Shown in pieces: positions 1 through 6,601 of a stretch of DNA of 12,530 nt. Within the stretch, counting starts at the first letter, position 1. Every line of letters begins with the position of its first letter. The stretch covers positions 1 to 12,530 of the forward strand of contig JBFWTJ010000096.1 of NCBI GenBank assembly GCA_050247895.1, read 5' to 3'. This DNA is from CAVPEW01 sp050247895. GTDB taxonomy: Bacteria > Actinomycetota > Acidimicrobiia > Acidimicrobiales > VFJN01. Below the pieces are notes generated by a model. It was not told the origin of the DNA, did no database searches, and saw nothing but the letters and a program-made list of their open reading frames with translations. The position numbers and the translations under genes are program-made.

Positions 1-316
1 GGACGTCGTGGTGGTTGCCGACCTCGACCACCCCGACGGGCTACACGCCCACCGCGGCCGCGGCGTCGAGCTCGCCGGTGTCGAGCACGACGATCCGCTC
101 GGGGCGCAGGGGGACCTCGACCTCGCCGAGGGCGTCGGTGACGACCCGGACGCCGTCGCGCACCTCGCCGCAGGACGTGTCGCCCCCGGTGCCCGGCTCG
201 GGCGCCGCGGCGCGGTTGCCCGAGCCGCCGAAGCTGCACGCGGTGCCGACGAGCGTGGCCGCGACGAGCGCGGCGACCGCCCGGCCCCGCCGGCCGCGGT
301 CCCGGTCGCGGGTCAC
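1..316 (-). pseudogene. Iron-siderophore substrate-binding lipoprotein, partial, interrupted by in-frame TAG
   Basis: 5' part of a periplasmic-type binding protein that would deliver ferric siderophore to an ABC importer; the gene runs off the left edge. GTG start at 316-314 overlaps the stop of the upstream ATPase gene (GTGA), which suggests translational coupling. The N-terminus has basic residues, a hydrophobic stretch (about residues 13-25) and a lipobox-like GTAC with Cys26 as the likely lipidated residue (Gly at -3 is unusual). Then comes the typical entry of the family, a VTDALGEVEVP strand followed by RPERIVVLDTGELDAAAAVGV. After 91 codons a TAG stands at 41-43. The same frame then continues with PVGVVEVG, exactly what normally follows GV in this family, so the reading frame is kept and one sense codon appears replaced by amber. 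Either a nonsense mutation or a base-call error; family assignment is firm, pseudogene status is not. Confidence 0.75.
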
Positions 317-1176
317 GGGCGCGTCCCGGGGGCGACCGGTTCGGCCGCGGGGGCGACGTCGGGCTCCTGCCAGCCCCGCGGGGCGGGCAGGACCACGGGG
401 CGGCCGGTGTACGGGTCGGGCAGGACCATGGCCTGCACGCCGAAGACGGCCTCGACCAGCGCCGGGGTGAGGACCTCCTCGGGGCGGCCCTCGGCCACCA
501 CGGTCCCGTCGGCCACGGCCACGAGCCGGTCGGCGACCCGGGCCGCGTCGGCCAGGTCGTGCAGCACGAGCACGATCGTCCGGCCGTGGTCGCGGTGCAG
601 GGTGCCGACCAGGTCGAGGACCTCGAGCCGGTGGGCCAGGTCGAGGAAGGTCGTCGGCTCGTCGAGCAGCATGATCTCGGCGTCCTGGGCCAGGGCGGTG
701 GCGATCCAGACCCGCTGGCGCTGGCCGCCGGACAGCTCGTCGACCGGGCGGGCCGCGAGGTCGGCCACCGCGGCGAGGTCCATGGCCTGGGCCACGGCCT
801 GCTCGTCGGCCCGGGACCACTGCTGCCACCAGCTGCGGTGCGGGTAGCGGCCCCGCCGGACGAGCTCCTCCACGGTGAGCTGGTCGGGCACGTTGGGCGA
901 CTGGGGGAGCAGGCCGAGCCGGCGGGCGACGGCCCGCGTGGGCCGGGAGCGGATGTCGTCCCCGTCGAGCAGGACCGTGCCGGCCCGGGGCCGCATGAGC
1001 CGGGCCAGCGTGCGCAGGAGGGTCGACTTGCCCGATCCGTTGGGTCCGATGATGGCGGTGACGGTCCCGGCCTCGACGGCGATGTCGAGGTCCTCGACCA
1101 CGACCCGCTTCTCGTAGGCGACGGTCAGGCCGTGCCCGGCGAGGACGGGCGCTGCGTCTGGCCGGCTGGACATCAT
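313..1176 (-). CDS. fepC: Iron-siderophore ABC importer ATP-binding protein (FepC/FecE family)
   Basis: Cytoplasmic ATPase that powers import of ferric siderophore through a FecCD-type permease (none in the window; perhaps beyond the left edge). The 287-residue protein has Walker A GPNGSGKST (44-52), Q-loop Gln92, the RRGRYPH segment (107-113) common in iron-siderophore ATPases, signature LSGGQ (148-152), Walker B IMLLDEP (168-174) and switch His206. All catalytic elements are present and the length is slightly above the usual 255-275 because of an Ala/Pro-rich C-terminal tail. Two tandem ATG codons (1176-1174 and 1173-1171) could serve as start. No Shine-Dalgarno sequence precedes them, and a candidate -10 box lies 7-8 nt upstream, so a leaderless transcript is plausible. 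It is the first gene of the leftward transcript and overlaps the binding-protein gene by 4 nt. An iron box sits just upstream. Confidence 0.93.
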   Translation of the reverse strand: MMSSRPDAAPVLAGHGLTVAYEKRVVVEDLDIAVEAGTVTAIIGPNGSGKSTLLRTLARLMRPRAGTVLLDGDDIRSRPTRAVARRLGLLPQSPNVPDQLTVEELVRRGRYPHRSWWQQWSRADEQAVAQAMDLAAVADLAARPVDELSGGQRQRVWIATALAQDAEIMLLDEPTTFLDLAHRLEVLDLVGTLHRDHGRTIVLVLHDLADAARVADRLVAVADGTVVAEGRPEEVLTPALVEAVFGVQAMVLPDPYTGRPVVLPAPRGWQEPDVAPAAEPVAPGTRP

Positions 1177-1179
1177 CGG

Positions 1180-1185
1180 AAGATA
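1180..1185 (-). promoter_or_regulatory. Candidate -10 box, leftward transcript (uptake genes)
   Basis: Minus-strand TATCTT fits the TANNNT pattern and ends 6 nt before the first ATG codon (A at 1176). Transcription would begin at about 1172-1175, at or within the start codons, so the mRNA would be leaderless, a common arrangement in actinobacteria. No convincing -35 element was found. The box lies inside the iron box, so a bound repressor would block it. Confidence 0.45.
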
Positions 1186-1189
1186 GGAT
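1184..1189 (+). promoter_or_regulatory. Candidate -10 box, rightward transcript (biosynthesis operon)
   Basis: Plus-strand TAGGAT fits TANNNT and lies inside the iron box. Transcription would begin near 1196, giving a leader of about 57 nt before the ATG at 1253. No clear -35 element is visible. The purine run GGAAAGGG at 1224-1231 is too far (21 nt) from the ATG to be an ordinary ribosome binding site. Confidence 0.4.
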
Positions 1190-1252
1190 TACCTAACAGA
1201 TCTGATCAGCGCTACCCGGGAACGGAAAGGGACCGACCGGCCGTCGAGAACG

Positions 1253-2614
1253 ATGCACCGCTCCACCGCTCTCGACCTCGCCGCCGACGACCCGCTGCTG
1301 GCCCGCCAGTCCCGGCGGGAGTCCTCGGCCCGCAGCTACCCCCGCCGGCTCCCCGTCGCGCTCGTCGCCGGCCGCGGCTCGACCGTGGTCGACACCACCG
1401 GTCGCACCTACATCGACTGCCTGGCCGGCGCCGGCGCGCTGGCCCTCGGCCACCACCACCCCGTGGTGACCGAGGCGCTCCAGGCCGCCCTGCAGGCCGA
1501 GGTCCCCCTGACCACGCTGGACCTCACCACGCCGGTCAAGGACGCCTTCGTCGAGGAGCTCTTCTCGGTCCTGCCCCCGTCGCTGGCCGACGGCCGCATC
1601 CAGTTCTGCTCGCCGACCGGGGCCGATGCCGTCGAGGCCGCCCTCAAGCTGACCCGCACCGCCACCGGGCGCCTGCCCGTGCTCGCCTTCGGCGGCGGCT
1701 ACCACGGCATGACCCAGGGCGCCCTCGCCCTGACCGGGGCCCGCGGGCCCAAGGAGCCCCTGCCCGCGCCGGGTGGAGCGGTGCAGCACCTGCCGTTCCC
1801 GGCCGCCTACCGCTGCCCCTTCGGGGTGGGCGGCGAGTCCAGCGCCACGCTGGCCGCCGCCGTCCTGCGCTGGACGCTGACCGACGACCACAGCGGCACC
1901 ACCACGCCCGCCGCGGTGGTCATCGAGCCGGTGCAGGGCGAGGGCGGCGTCAACCCGGTGCCCCCGGCCTTCGGCGCCGCGGTCCGGTCGCTGACGAGCC
2001 AGGCCGGGGTGCCCCTGGTGGTCGACGAGGTCCAGACCGGCCTGGGCCGCACGGGCGACCTGTGGGGCTCCACCGCGGTGGGCCTGGACCCCGACGTCCT
2101 GGTGCTGTCCAAGGCCATCGGCGGCGGGCTGCCCCTGGCGGTGATCGTCTACCGGGCCGAGCTCGACACCTGGGCCCCGGGCGCGCACGCCGGGACCTTC
2201 CGGGGCAACCAGCTGGCCATGGCCGCGGGGACCGCCACCATCCGCGAGGTCGTGCGGGCCGGCCTGGCCGAGCGGGCCGGGACCCTCGGCGCCCACCTCC
2301 GGGCCCGCCTCGACCACGAGCTCGGCCCGCTCGACGTGGTGGCCGAGGTCCGCGGCCGGGGCCTGATGATCGGCATCGAGGTCGTCGACCCCACCGCGCC
2401 CGGCCCCGACGGCCTGCCCGTGCCCGACGGCGCCCTGGCCCGCCGGGTGCAGCACGCCGCGCTGGAGCGGGGGCTCATCGTCGAGATCGGGGGCCGGGGC
2501 GACGCCGTGGTCCGGCTGCTGCCGCCGCTGGTGCTCACCGACGAGGAGGCCGAGCAGGTGGTCGACGTGCTGGTGGCCTCGTTCGCCGCGGTCAGCGCCG
2601 GCGCGGCCCGGTGA
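1253..2614 (+). CDS. rhbA: L-2,4-diaminobutyrate:2-oxoglutarate aminotransferase (siderophore)
   Basis: Class III PLP-dependent aminotransferase that converts L-aspartate 4-semialdehyde and glutamate to L-2,4-diaminobutyrate and 2-oxoglutarate, the first dedicated step toward 1,3-diaminopropane. The 453-residue protein shows the N-terminal IDCLAGAGALALGHHHP segment (54-70), the PLP-phosphate loop SPTGADAVEAALKLTR (120-135), GGGYHGMTQGAL (147-158), IEPVQGEGGVNP (224-235), VVDEVQTGLGRTG (256-268) with the cofactor-contacting Asp258, and Lys287 in LSKAIGGGLPLAV as the Schiff-base lysine. THE GTFRGNQLAM segment (314-323) is typical of the diaminobutyrate branch (EctB/Dat/RhbA) rather than ornithine aminotransferase. 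ATG 1253 is the only usable start after the leader; only a weak GAG (1246-1248) precedes it. First gene of the rightward operon, overlapping the decarboxylase gene by GTGA. EctB of ectoine synthesis does the same reaction, but the neighbours point to a siderophore. Confidence 0.93.
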   Translation: MHRSTALDLAADDPLLARQSRRESSARSYPRRLPVALVAGRGSTVVDTTGRTYIDCLAGAGALALGHHHPVVTEALQAALQAEVPLTTLDLTTPVKDAFVEELFSVLPPSLADGRIQFCSPTGADAVEAALKLTRTATGRLPVLAFGGGYHGMTQGALALTGARGPKEPLPAPGGAVQHLPFPAAYRCPFGVGGESSATLAAAVLRWTLTDDHSGTTTPAAVVIEPVQGEGGVNPVPPAFGAAVRSLTSQAGVPLVVDEVQTGLGRTGDLWGSTAVGLDPDVLVLSKAIGGGLPLAVIVYRAELDTWAPGAHAGTFRGNQLAMAAGTATIREVVRAGLAERAGTLGAHLRARLDHELGPLDVVAEVRGRGLMIGIEVVDPTAPGPDGLPVPDGALARRVQHAALERGLIVEIGGRGDAVVRLLPPLVLTDEEAEQVVDVLVASFAAVSAGAAR

Positions 2615-4158
2615 GCGCGGACGGCCTCTTCCTCACGGGAGGGCCCGGATCGGCCCGGATGCTCGAGCAGGCCGCGGCCCAGGTCGCGACGGCCGTCGGC
2701 CGCTGGGCGGCGCGCCCGGACGCGGACGGGCCCTGGCCCGGGACCGATCCGGACCGCCTCGCGGCCGCGGTGGCCGCCCTGGACGTCTGCCCCGACGACG
2801 GCGCCGGGCTCCAGGGCGCGCTCGACGCGCTCGGCCCGCTCCTGCTCGGCCACGGCCTGGACACCACGCACCCGGCGTGCCTGGCCCACCTCCACTCGCC
2901 GACGCTGCTGCCCGCCGCCGCGGCCGAGCTGGCCGTCGGCGCGACCAACCAGTCGATGGACTCCTTCGACCAGGCCCCGGTGGCGACCCTGGCCGAGGAC
3001 CACCTGGTGCGCTGGCTGGCCGGCCTGCTGGGCCTGCCCGCGGGCGCGTCGGGCGTCATGACCGCCGGCGGCACCGCCTCCAACACCCTCGGCCTGGTCC
3101 TGGCCCGACGCCGGGCCGCGGCCCGCCTCGGCGTCGACGTGGCCGAGCAGGGCACCTCGGGCCTGGCCCACCTGCGCATCCTCACCTCGGCCGCGGCCCA
3201 CGTCAGCGTGGTCCAGGCCGCCGACCTGCTGGGCCTGGGCCGCCGGGCCGTGGTCGTGGTCGACGTCGACGGGGCCGGCCGGATGGACCTCGGTTCCCTG
3301 GACCGGGCCCTGGCCGCGCTGGCCGCCCGCGACGAGGTCCCCATGGCCGTGGTGGCCACGGCCGGCACCACCGACCTCGGGGCGCTGGACCCCCTCGCCG
3401 CGGTGGCCGACCGGGCCGCGGCCCGCGGGGCGTGGCTGCACGTCGACGCCGCCGTCGGCTCGGCCCTGGCCCTCAGCGCCCGGCTCGCCCCCCGCCTCGA
3501 CGGGCTCGACCGGGCCGACTCGGTCACCGCCGACCTGCACAAGCTGTGGTGGCAGCCGATCGGCGCCAGCGCCCTGCTGGTGCGCGACGCGGCCGCCTTC
3601 GCGGGGATGCGGGCCCGTGACGACTACCTCAACCGGGCCGACGACCCCGTCGAGGGGCCGCCCAACCTCGTCACCCGGTCGCTGGACACCTCGCGCCGGT
3701 TCGACGCCCTCAAGGTCCTGGTCTCGCTGCGTGCGGTGGGCCGCCGGCGCCTCGCCGCCATGGTGGAGCACCTGGTCGACCTTGCCGCCGACGCCGCCGG
3801 GCAGGTGCGGGCCCGGTCCGACCTCGATCTGCTGGCCGAGCCGTCGACGGTCATGGTGGCCTTCCGCTGGGCGGGCGCGGGGCTCGGCGCCGACGCCTGC
3901 GACCGGGTCAACGTCGCCACCCAGCGGGCCCTGTTCGCCTCGGGCCGGGCGGTGGTCGGCCGGACCCGGGTGCGGGGCCGGGTGGCGCTGAAGCTCACGC
4001 TGGTCAACCCCACGCTCGACCGGTCCGACGTCGCCGCGGTCCTCGACCTGGTCGAGGACGAGGCCCGCCGCCAGGCCGCGGCACAGGACGACCCGGGCGC
4101 CCGCCCGGCCCCCGACCCGGTCGACCGGGTCGACCCGGTCCCGGCGGTGCGGGCGTGA
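2611..4158 (+). CDS. rhbB: L-2,4-diaminobutyrate decarboxylase
   Basis: Group II PLP-dependent decarboxylase that releases CO2 from L-2,4-diaminobutyrate to give 1,3-diaminopropane, the diamine arm of schizokinen-type siderophores. The 515 residues include HPACLAHLHSPTL (87-99) near the substrate pocket, the TAGGTASNTLGL cofactor loop (151-162), SAAAHVSV with the PLP-stacking His197, ATAGTTDLGALDPL (249-262), HVDAAVGS (277-284) with Asp279, and DLHKLWWQPIGAS with Schiff-base Lys311. Length matches the family. GTG 2611 is chosen because it overlaps the preceding stop by 4 nt and keeps the LFLTGGPGSARMLEQ opening seen in relatives; there is no Shine-Dalgarno sequence, so coupling to the upstream gene is likely. 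The last 25 or so residues are a Pro/Asp/Val tail encoded by a nested palindrome (4114-4140). Confidence 0.93.
   Translation: MSADGLFLTGGPGSARMLEQAAAQVATAVGRWAARPDADGPWPGTDPDRLAAAVAALDVCPDDGAGLQGALDALGPLLLGHGLDTTHPACLAHLHSPTLLPAAAAELAVGATNQSMDSFDQAPVATLAEDHLVRWLAGLLGLPAGASGVMTAGGTASNTLGLVLARRRAAARLGVDVAEQGTSGLAHLRILTSAAAHVSVVQAADLLGLGRRAVVVVDVDGAGRMDLGSLDRALAALAARDEVPMAVVATAGTTDLGALDPLAAVADRAAARGAWLHVDAAVGSALALSARLAPRLDGLDRADSVTADLHKLWWQPIGASALLVRDAAAFAGMRARDDYLNRADDPVEGPPNLVTRSLDTSRRFDALKVLVSLRAVGRRRLAAMVEHLVDLAADAAGQVRARSDLDLLAEPSTVMVAFRWAGAGLGADACDRVNVATQRALFASGRAVVGRTRVRGRVALKLTLVNPTLDRSDVAAVLDLVEDEARRQAAAQDDPGARPAPDPVDRVDPVPAVRA
4114..4140 (+). repeat. Nested palindromes: three alternating 9-mers, two mutually exclusive hairpins
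   Basis: The sequence is GACCCGGTC, GACCGGGTC, GACCCGGTC in tandem. Positions 4114-4131 and 4123-4140 are each perfect 18-base palindromes. In RNA two 7-bp stems with TCGA loops are possible (4114-4120 with 4125-4131, or 4123-4129 with 4134-4140); they share the middle segment and cannot form together. They lie at the 3' end of the decarboxylase gene, 14 nt before the GTG start of the next gene, and encode DPVDRVDPV. The symmetry is certain; any regulatory role is inference. Confidence 0.6.
4144..4158 (+). repeat. 15-nt gene-junction repeat, copy 1
   Basis: GCGGTGCGGGCGTGA, containing the overlapping start (GTG) and stop (TGA) of the decarboxylase/synthetase junction. An identical copy stands at 5994-6008 at the next junction, and both upstream proteins therefore end in PAVRA. 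Neither junction has a normal Shine-Dalgarno sequence. Chance recurrence in GC-rich DNA is possible. Confidence 0.4.
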
Positions 4159-6008
4159 TCGGGCCCGACGCCTCCCCGGCCGAGCTGGACGCCGCGGCCG
4201 ACGACGCCGCGACCCACGCCTTCGTCAACTGCTGGCTGCGGGAGTCGCCCGGCTGGCGCGTGGTCCCCGCGCCCCGGGCCACCGGTCCCGCGGCCGAGGT
4301 CGTCGCGGCCGCCGGGGACTGCACCCACGTCGTGGTCGCACCCCTGGCCGGGCGGGGCGTGGAGGTCCTCCTGGGCGTCCGCCACCTGTCGCCCGCCCTG
4401 CGCCACCGCTTCGCGCTCCCGGCCCGGCTCTCGGTCCAGGGCGGGCCGGCCAGCCCGGTGGGCTTCGTGGCCCTGGTCGCCCTGGTCCTCGACGAGCTGG
4501 CCCACGACGACCCCCGGGGCCCGGGCGACACGGCCGGCCTCGTCGCCCGCATCCTCGACAGCCGCGACGAGCAGCGGGACGCGTTCGCCGCCCGGGCGGC
4601 CGACCTGGCCCGCCTGTGGGGGCCCGACCCGCTGCCCTTCATCGACACCGAGCAGGCCCTGCTCGTCGGCCACCAGATCCACCCCACGCCCAAGAGCCGA
4701 ACCGAGATGAGCCCGCTCGACCGGCGCCGGTACGCGCCCGAGCGGCAGGGCCGCTTCGCCCTGCGCTGGCTCGCCGTCGAGCGGGGCCTGGTCCGCCAGC
4801 GCTCGGCCACCGGCACCCCGGCGGCGGAGATGGCCGAGCGGCTCCTCGGGCCCGACGCGGCCGCCCTGCGGGCCCGGGCCACCGTGTTCGGGGCCGCCCC
4901 CGACGCCGTGCTGGTCCCCGTGCACCCCTGGGAGCTCGAGCACCTCCGCGACGGCGAGGGCCTCGGCGGCCTGGTCGCGACCGGTGCCGCCATCGACCTG
5001 GGTCCCGCGGGTGCGCCGGTCACGGCCACCTCGTCGGTCCGCACGGTCTGGCAGGAGGGCTGGCCCTGGCAGCTCAAGTGCTCCATGCACCTGAGCGTGA
5101 CCAACTCGGTCCGCGTCACGCTGCCCAAGGAGCTGGACCGGGCCGTGGAGTCGGCCCTGCTGGCCCGCACCGAGGTCGGCGAGGCCGCGGCCAAGGTGGC
5201 GCCCGACTTCGTCATGGTCCAGGACCCCGCCTACCTGGCGGTGGCCGACCCCACCGACCCGGCCGGCCGGGCCCTGGTCGACGGGCTCTCGGTGCTGTTC
5301 CGGGAGAACCGCTGGCCCGGCGGTTCGCCGCTGGACGCCACCTGCGTGGCCACCCTGTGCCAGGACCGGCCCGGAGGCGGGCCGAGCCGGGCCGGCGCGC
5401 TGGTCGCCGCCCTGGCCGCCCGGCACGGCGAACCGCCCCACGAGGTCGGCCGCCGCTGGTTCGCCCGGTTCTGCGACGTCGCCGTGCGCTCGATCGTCCG
5501 CCTCTACCTGGACCTTGGCCTGACCTTCGAGCCCCACCAGCAGAACACGCTGCTCGAGCTGGAGGGCGGCTGGCCGGTCCGGTGCGCCTACCGGGACAGC
5601 CAGGGCTACTTCCACCGGGAGGCGGCGCACGCCGACCTGTGCCGGGTGATCCCGGGCCTGGGGGAGGAGAGCGAGTCGATCTTCCCCGAGGCCCTGGCCG
5701 ACGAGCGCCTCGTCTACTACCCGTTCCTCAACCTGGCCCTGGGCGTGGTCAACGCGCTGGGCGTGGCCGGCGTGGCCGACGAGGACGTGCTGCTCGGCGA
5801 CCTGCGCGACCTGCTGGCCGCCGAGCGGGCCGCGGGCGGGCGCTACCCGGCCACGCTGCTCGACCGGCTGCTCGACGACGACCGCTGGCCCTGCAAGGGG
5901 AACCTGCGGACCCGGGTCCACGCCATGGACGAGCTGGTCGGCGACATCGCGACCCAGTCGATCTACGTGACGGTGCCCAACCCGCTGCGGCCCGCGGTGC
6001 GGGCGTGA
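4155..6008 (+). CDS. rhbC: NIS siderophore synthetase 1 (IucA/IucC family, RhbC position)
   Basis: ATP-dependent, NRPS-independent siderophore synthetase that adenylates a carboxylate of citrate (or a citryl intermediate) and joins it to an N-acyl-N-hydroxy-diamine. The 617 residues are normal for the family: N-terminal helical region, IucA/IucC catalytic domain (about 165-400) and FhuF-like C-terminal domain (about 430-600). Visible motifs are GHQIHPTPKSRTEM (172-185, ATP and citrate contacts), VPVHPWELEH (254-263), ATSSVRTV (291-298), LKCSMHLSVTNSVR with Lys308 (307-320), LTFEPHQQNTLLELE (456-470), where His461 and the following Gln/Asn are conserved, and NLRTR (583-587). GTG 4155 overlaps the decarboxylase stop (GTGA). 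Assignment to the RhbC role rests on gene order; which synthetase adds the first arm cannot be read from the sequence. Confidence 0.92.
   Translation: MIGPDASPAELDAAADDAATHAFVNCWLRESPGWRVVPAPRATGPAAEVVAAAGDCTHVVVAPLAGRGVEVLLGVRHLSPALRHRFALPARLSVQGGPASPVGFVALVALVLDELAHDDPRGPGDTAGLVARILDSRDEQRDAFAARAADLARLWGPDPLPFIDTEQALLVGHQIHPTPKSRTEMSPLDRRRYAPERQGRFALRWLAVERGLVRQRSATGTPAAEMAERLLGPDAAALRARATVFGAAPDAVLVPVHPWELEHLRDGEGLGGLVATGAAIDLGPAGAPVTATSSVRTVWQEGWPWQLKCSMHLSVTNSVRVTLPKELDRAVESALLARTEVGEAAAKVAPDFVMVQDPAYLAVADPTDPAGRALVDGLSVLFRENRWPGGSPLDATCVATLCQDRPGGGPSRAGALVAALAARHGEPPHEVGRRWFARFCDVAVRSIVRLYLDLGLTFEPHQQNTLLELEGGWPVRCAYRDSQGYFHREAAHADLCRVIPGLGEESESIFPEALADERLVYYPFLNLALGVVNALGVAGVADEDVLLGDLRDLLAAERAAGGRYPATLLDRLLDDDRWPCKGNLRTRVHAMDELVGDIATQSIYVTVPNPLRPAVRA
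5994..6008 (+). repeat. 15-nt gene-junction repeat, copy 2
   Basis: Identical to 4144-4158 (GCGGTGCGGGCGTGA) and likewise spanning a GTGA start/stop overlap, here between synthetase 1 and acyltransferase 1. It could mark a shared translation-reinitiation context or be coincidence. Confidence 0.4.
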
Positions 6009-6601
6009 GCGAGGGGGCGCGGGCCTGGACGGCCCGCTTCGCCGACTCGCCCGCGGTGGTGCGCTTCGTGCCGGCCGATCCCGACGCCCACGCCGCCCTG
6101 CTCAACGCCTGGGGCCACCTCGACCACGTGGCCCGGTGGTGGGAGCTGGGCGACACGGTGGCCGACACGGCGGCCTACCTGCGCCACCAGCGGGACCTGG
6201 CCCACTCCGACCCGTGGCTGGCCTCGGTCGACGACCGGCCCACCGCCTACGTGGAGACGTACCGGGCGGCCGAGGACCCGCTGGCCGACCACGCCCCGGT
6301 CGGGAGCGGCGACATGGGCTGGCACGTGCTGGTGGGTCCGCCCGAGGCGCTCGGCTCGGGCACGCCGCGGCTGGTGGGACGGGCCGTGCTGGCCCATCTG
6401 CTGGCCCGGGGCGCGGCGCGCGTCGTGTGCGAGCCGGACGCGGCCAACGCCCGGATGATCCGCTACTGCGCCCGGCTGGGCTTCGCGTCGGTCGGCCTGT
6501 ACGACCTGCCCGACAAGCGGGCCGACCTGCTGGCCTGCGACCGGGAGGCCGCGGCGCGGGCCTGGCCCGCGGGCATCGCCGCGCTGGAGGTGCCGGCGTG
6601 A
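6005..6601 (+). CDS. rhbD: Siderophore N-acyltransferase 1 (IucB/RhbD-like GNAT)
   Basis: GNAT-fold acyltransferase of the IucB/MbtK type (Acetyltransf_8), expected to move an acetyl group from acetyl-CoA to the hydroxylamine of N-hydroxy-1,3-diaminopropane, forming the iron-chelating hydroxamate. The 198 residues show ARWWELGD (43-50), a GWHVLVG strand with His107 (105-111), the candidate catalytic His in this family, the region 119-142 corresponding to the CoA-binding part of the fold, EPDAANARMIRYCARLGF (143-160) and the hallmark DLPDKRADLLACDR (167-180). GTG 6005 overlaps the previous stop (GTGA) and lacks a Shine-Dalgarno sequence. The position between synthetase and monooxygenase genes is that of rhbD. 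Acetyl as the acyl group is inferred from the family, not visible. Confidence 0.9.
   Translation: MSEGARAWTARFADSPAVVRFVPADPDAHAALLNAWGHLDHVARWWELGDTVADTAAYLRHQRDLAHSDPWLASVDDRPTAYVETYRAAEDPLADHAPVGSGDMGWHVLVGPPEALGSGTPRLVGRAVLAHLLARGAARVVCEPDAANARMIRYCARLGFASVGLYDLPDKRADLLACDREAAARAWPAGIAALEVPA
6586..6590 (+). promoter_or_regulatory. Ribosome binding site of the N-monooxygenase gene
   Basis: GGAGG with 7 nt spacing to GTG 6598. It fixes that start and contrasts with the three preceding genes, which lack such a site. Confidence 0.75.

Larger units (their letters stand above)
1178..1196. promoter_or_regulatory. DtxR/IdeR-type iron box between divergent operons
   Basis: On the minus strand the 19 bases read TTAGGTAATCCTATCTTCC. 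Against the known DtxR/IdeR consensus TWAGGTWAGSCTWACCTWA this matches about 14 of 19 positions. The core TAGG-4-CCTA is a perfect inverted repeat, and the half nearer the leftward gene is the weaker one. It is a local AT-rich island in otherwise GC-rich DNA, lies in the only intergenic gap, and sits between siderophore uptake and siderophore synthesis genes, where iron-dependent repression is expected. Binding was not shown; the match and the context are the evidence. Confidence 0.75.

Noticed and set aside
1197..1209. Overlapping palindromes CAGATCTG and CTGATCAG next to the iron box
   Set aside because: Each is only 8 bases and matches no regulator site I recognise; could be part of an extended operator but cannot be supported.
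1233..1245. Possible small hairpin in the leader of the aminotransferase gene
   Set aside because: Only four base pairs are certain; too weak to call a riboswitch or attenuator.
559..2610. Open plus-strand frame running in front of the decarboxylase gene, through the ATPase region and aminotransferase gene
   Set aside because: The translation is Arg/Pro/Gly-rich without motifs; it is a stop-free shadow of G+C-rich genes in other frames. The real gene begins at GTG 2611.
2637..2661. ATG 2659 as alternative start of the decarboxylase, with GGGAGGG upstream
   Set aside because: The purine run is about 15 nt from the ATG, too far, and the later start would remove the conserved LFLTGG opening.
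2149..3771. Long minus-strand open frame opposite the decarboxylase gene
   Set aside because: Low-complexity Gly/Gln/His/Arg composition, no family motif, and the plus strand holds a complete, well-conserved enzyme.
3624..5921. 765-codon minus-strand open frame opposite synthetase 1
   Set aside because: Antisense shadow caused by G/C third positions; composition is not protein-like and no start context was seen.
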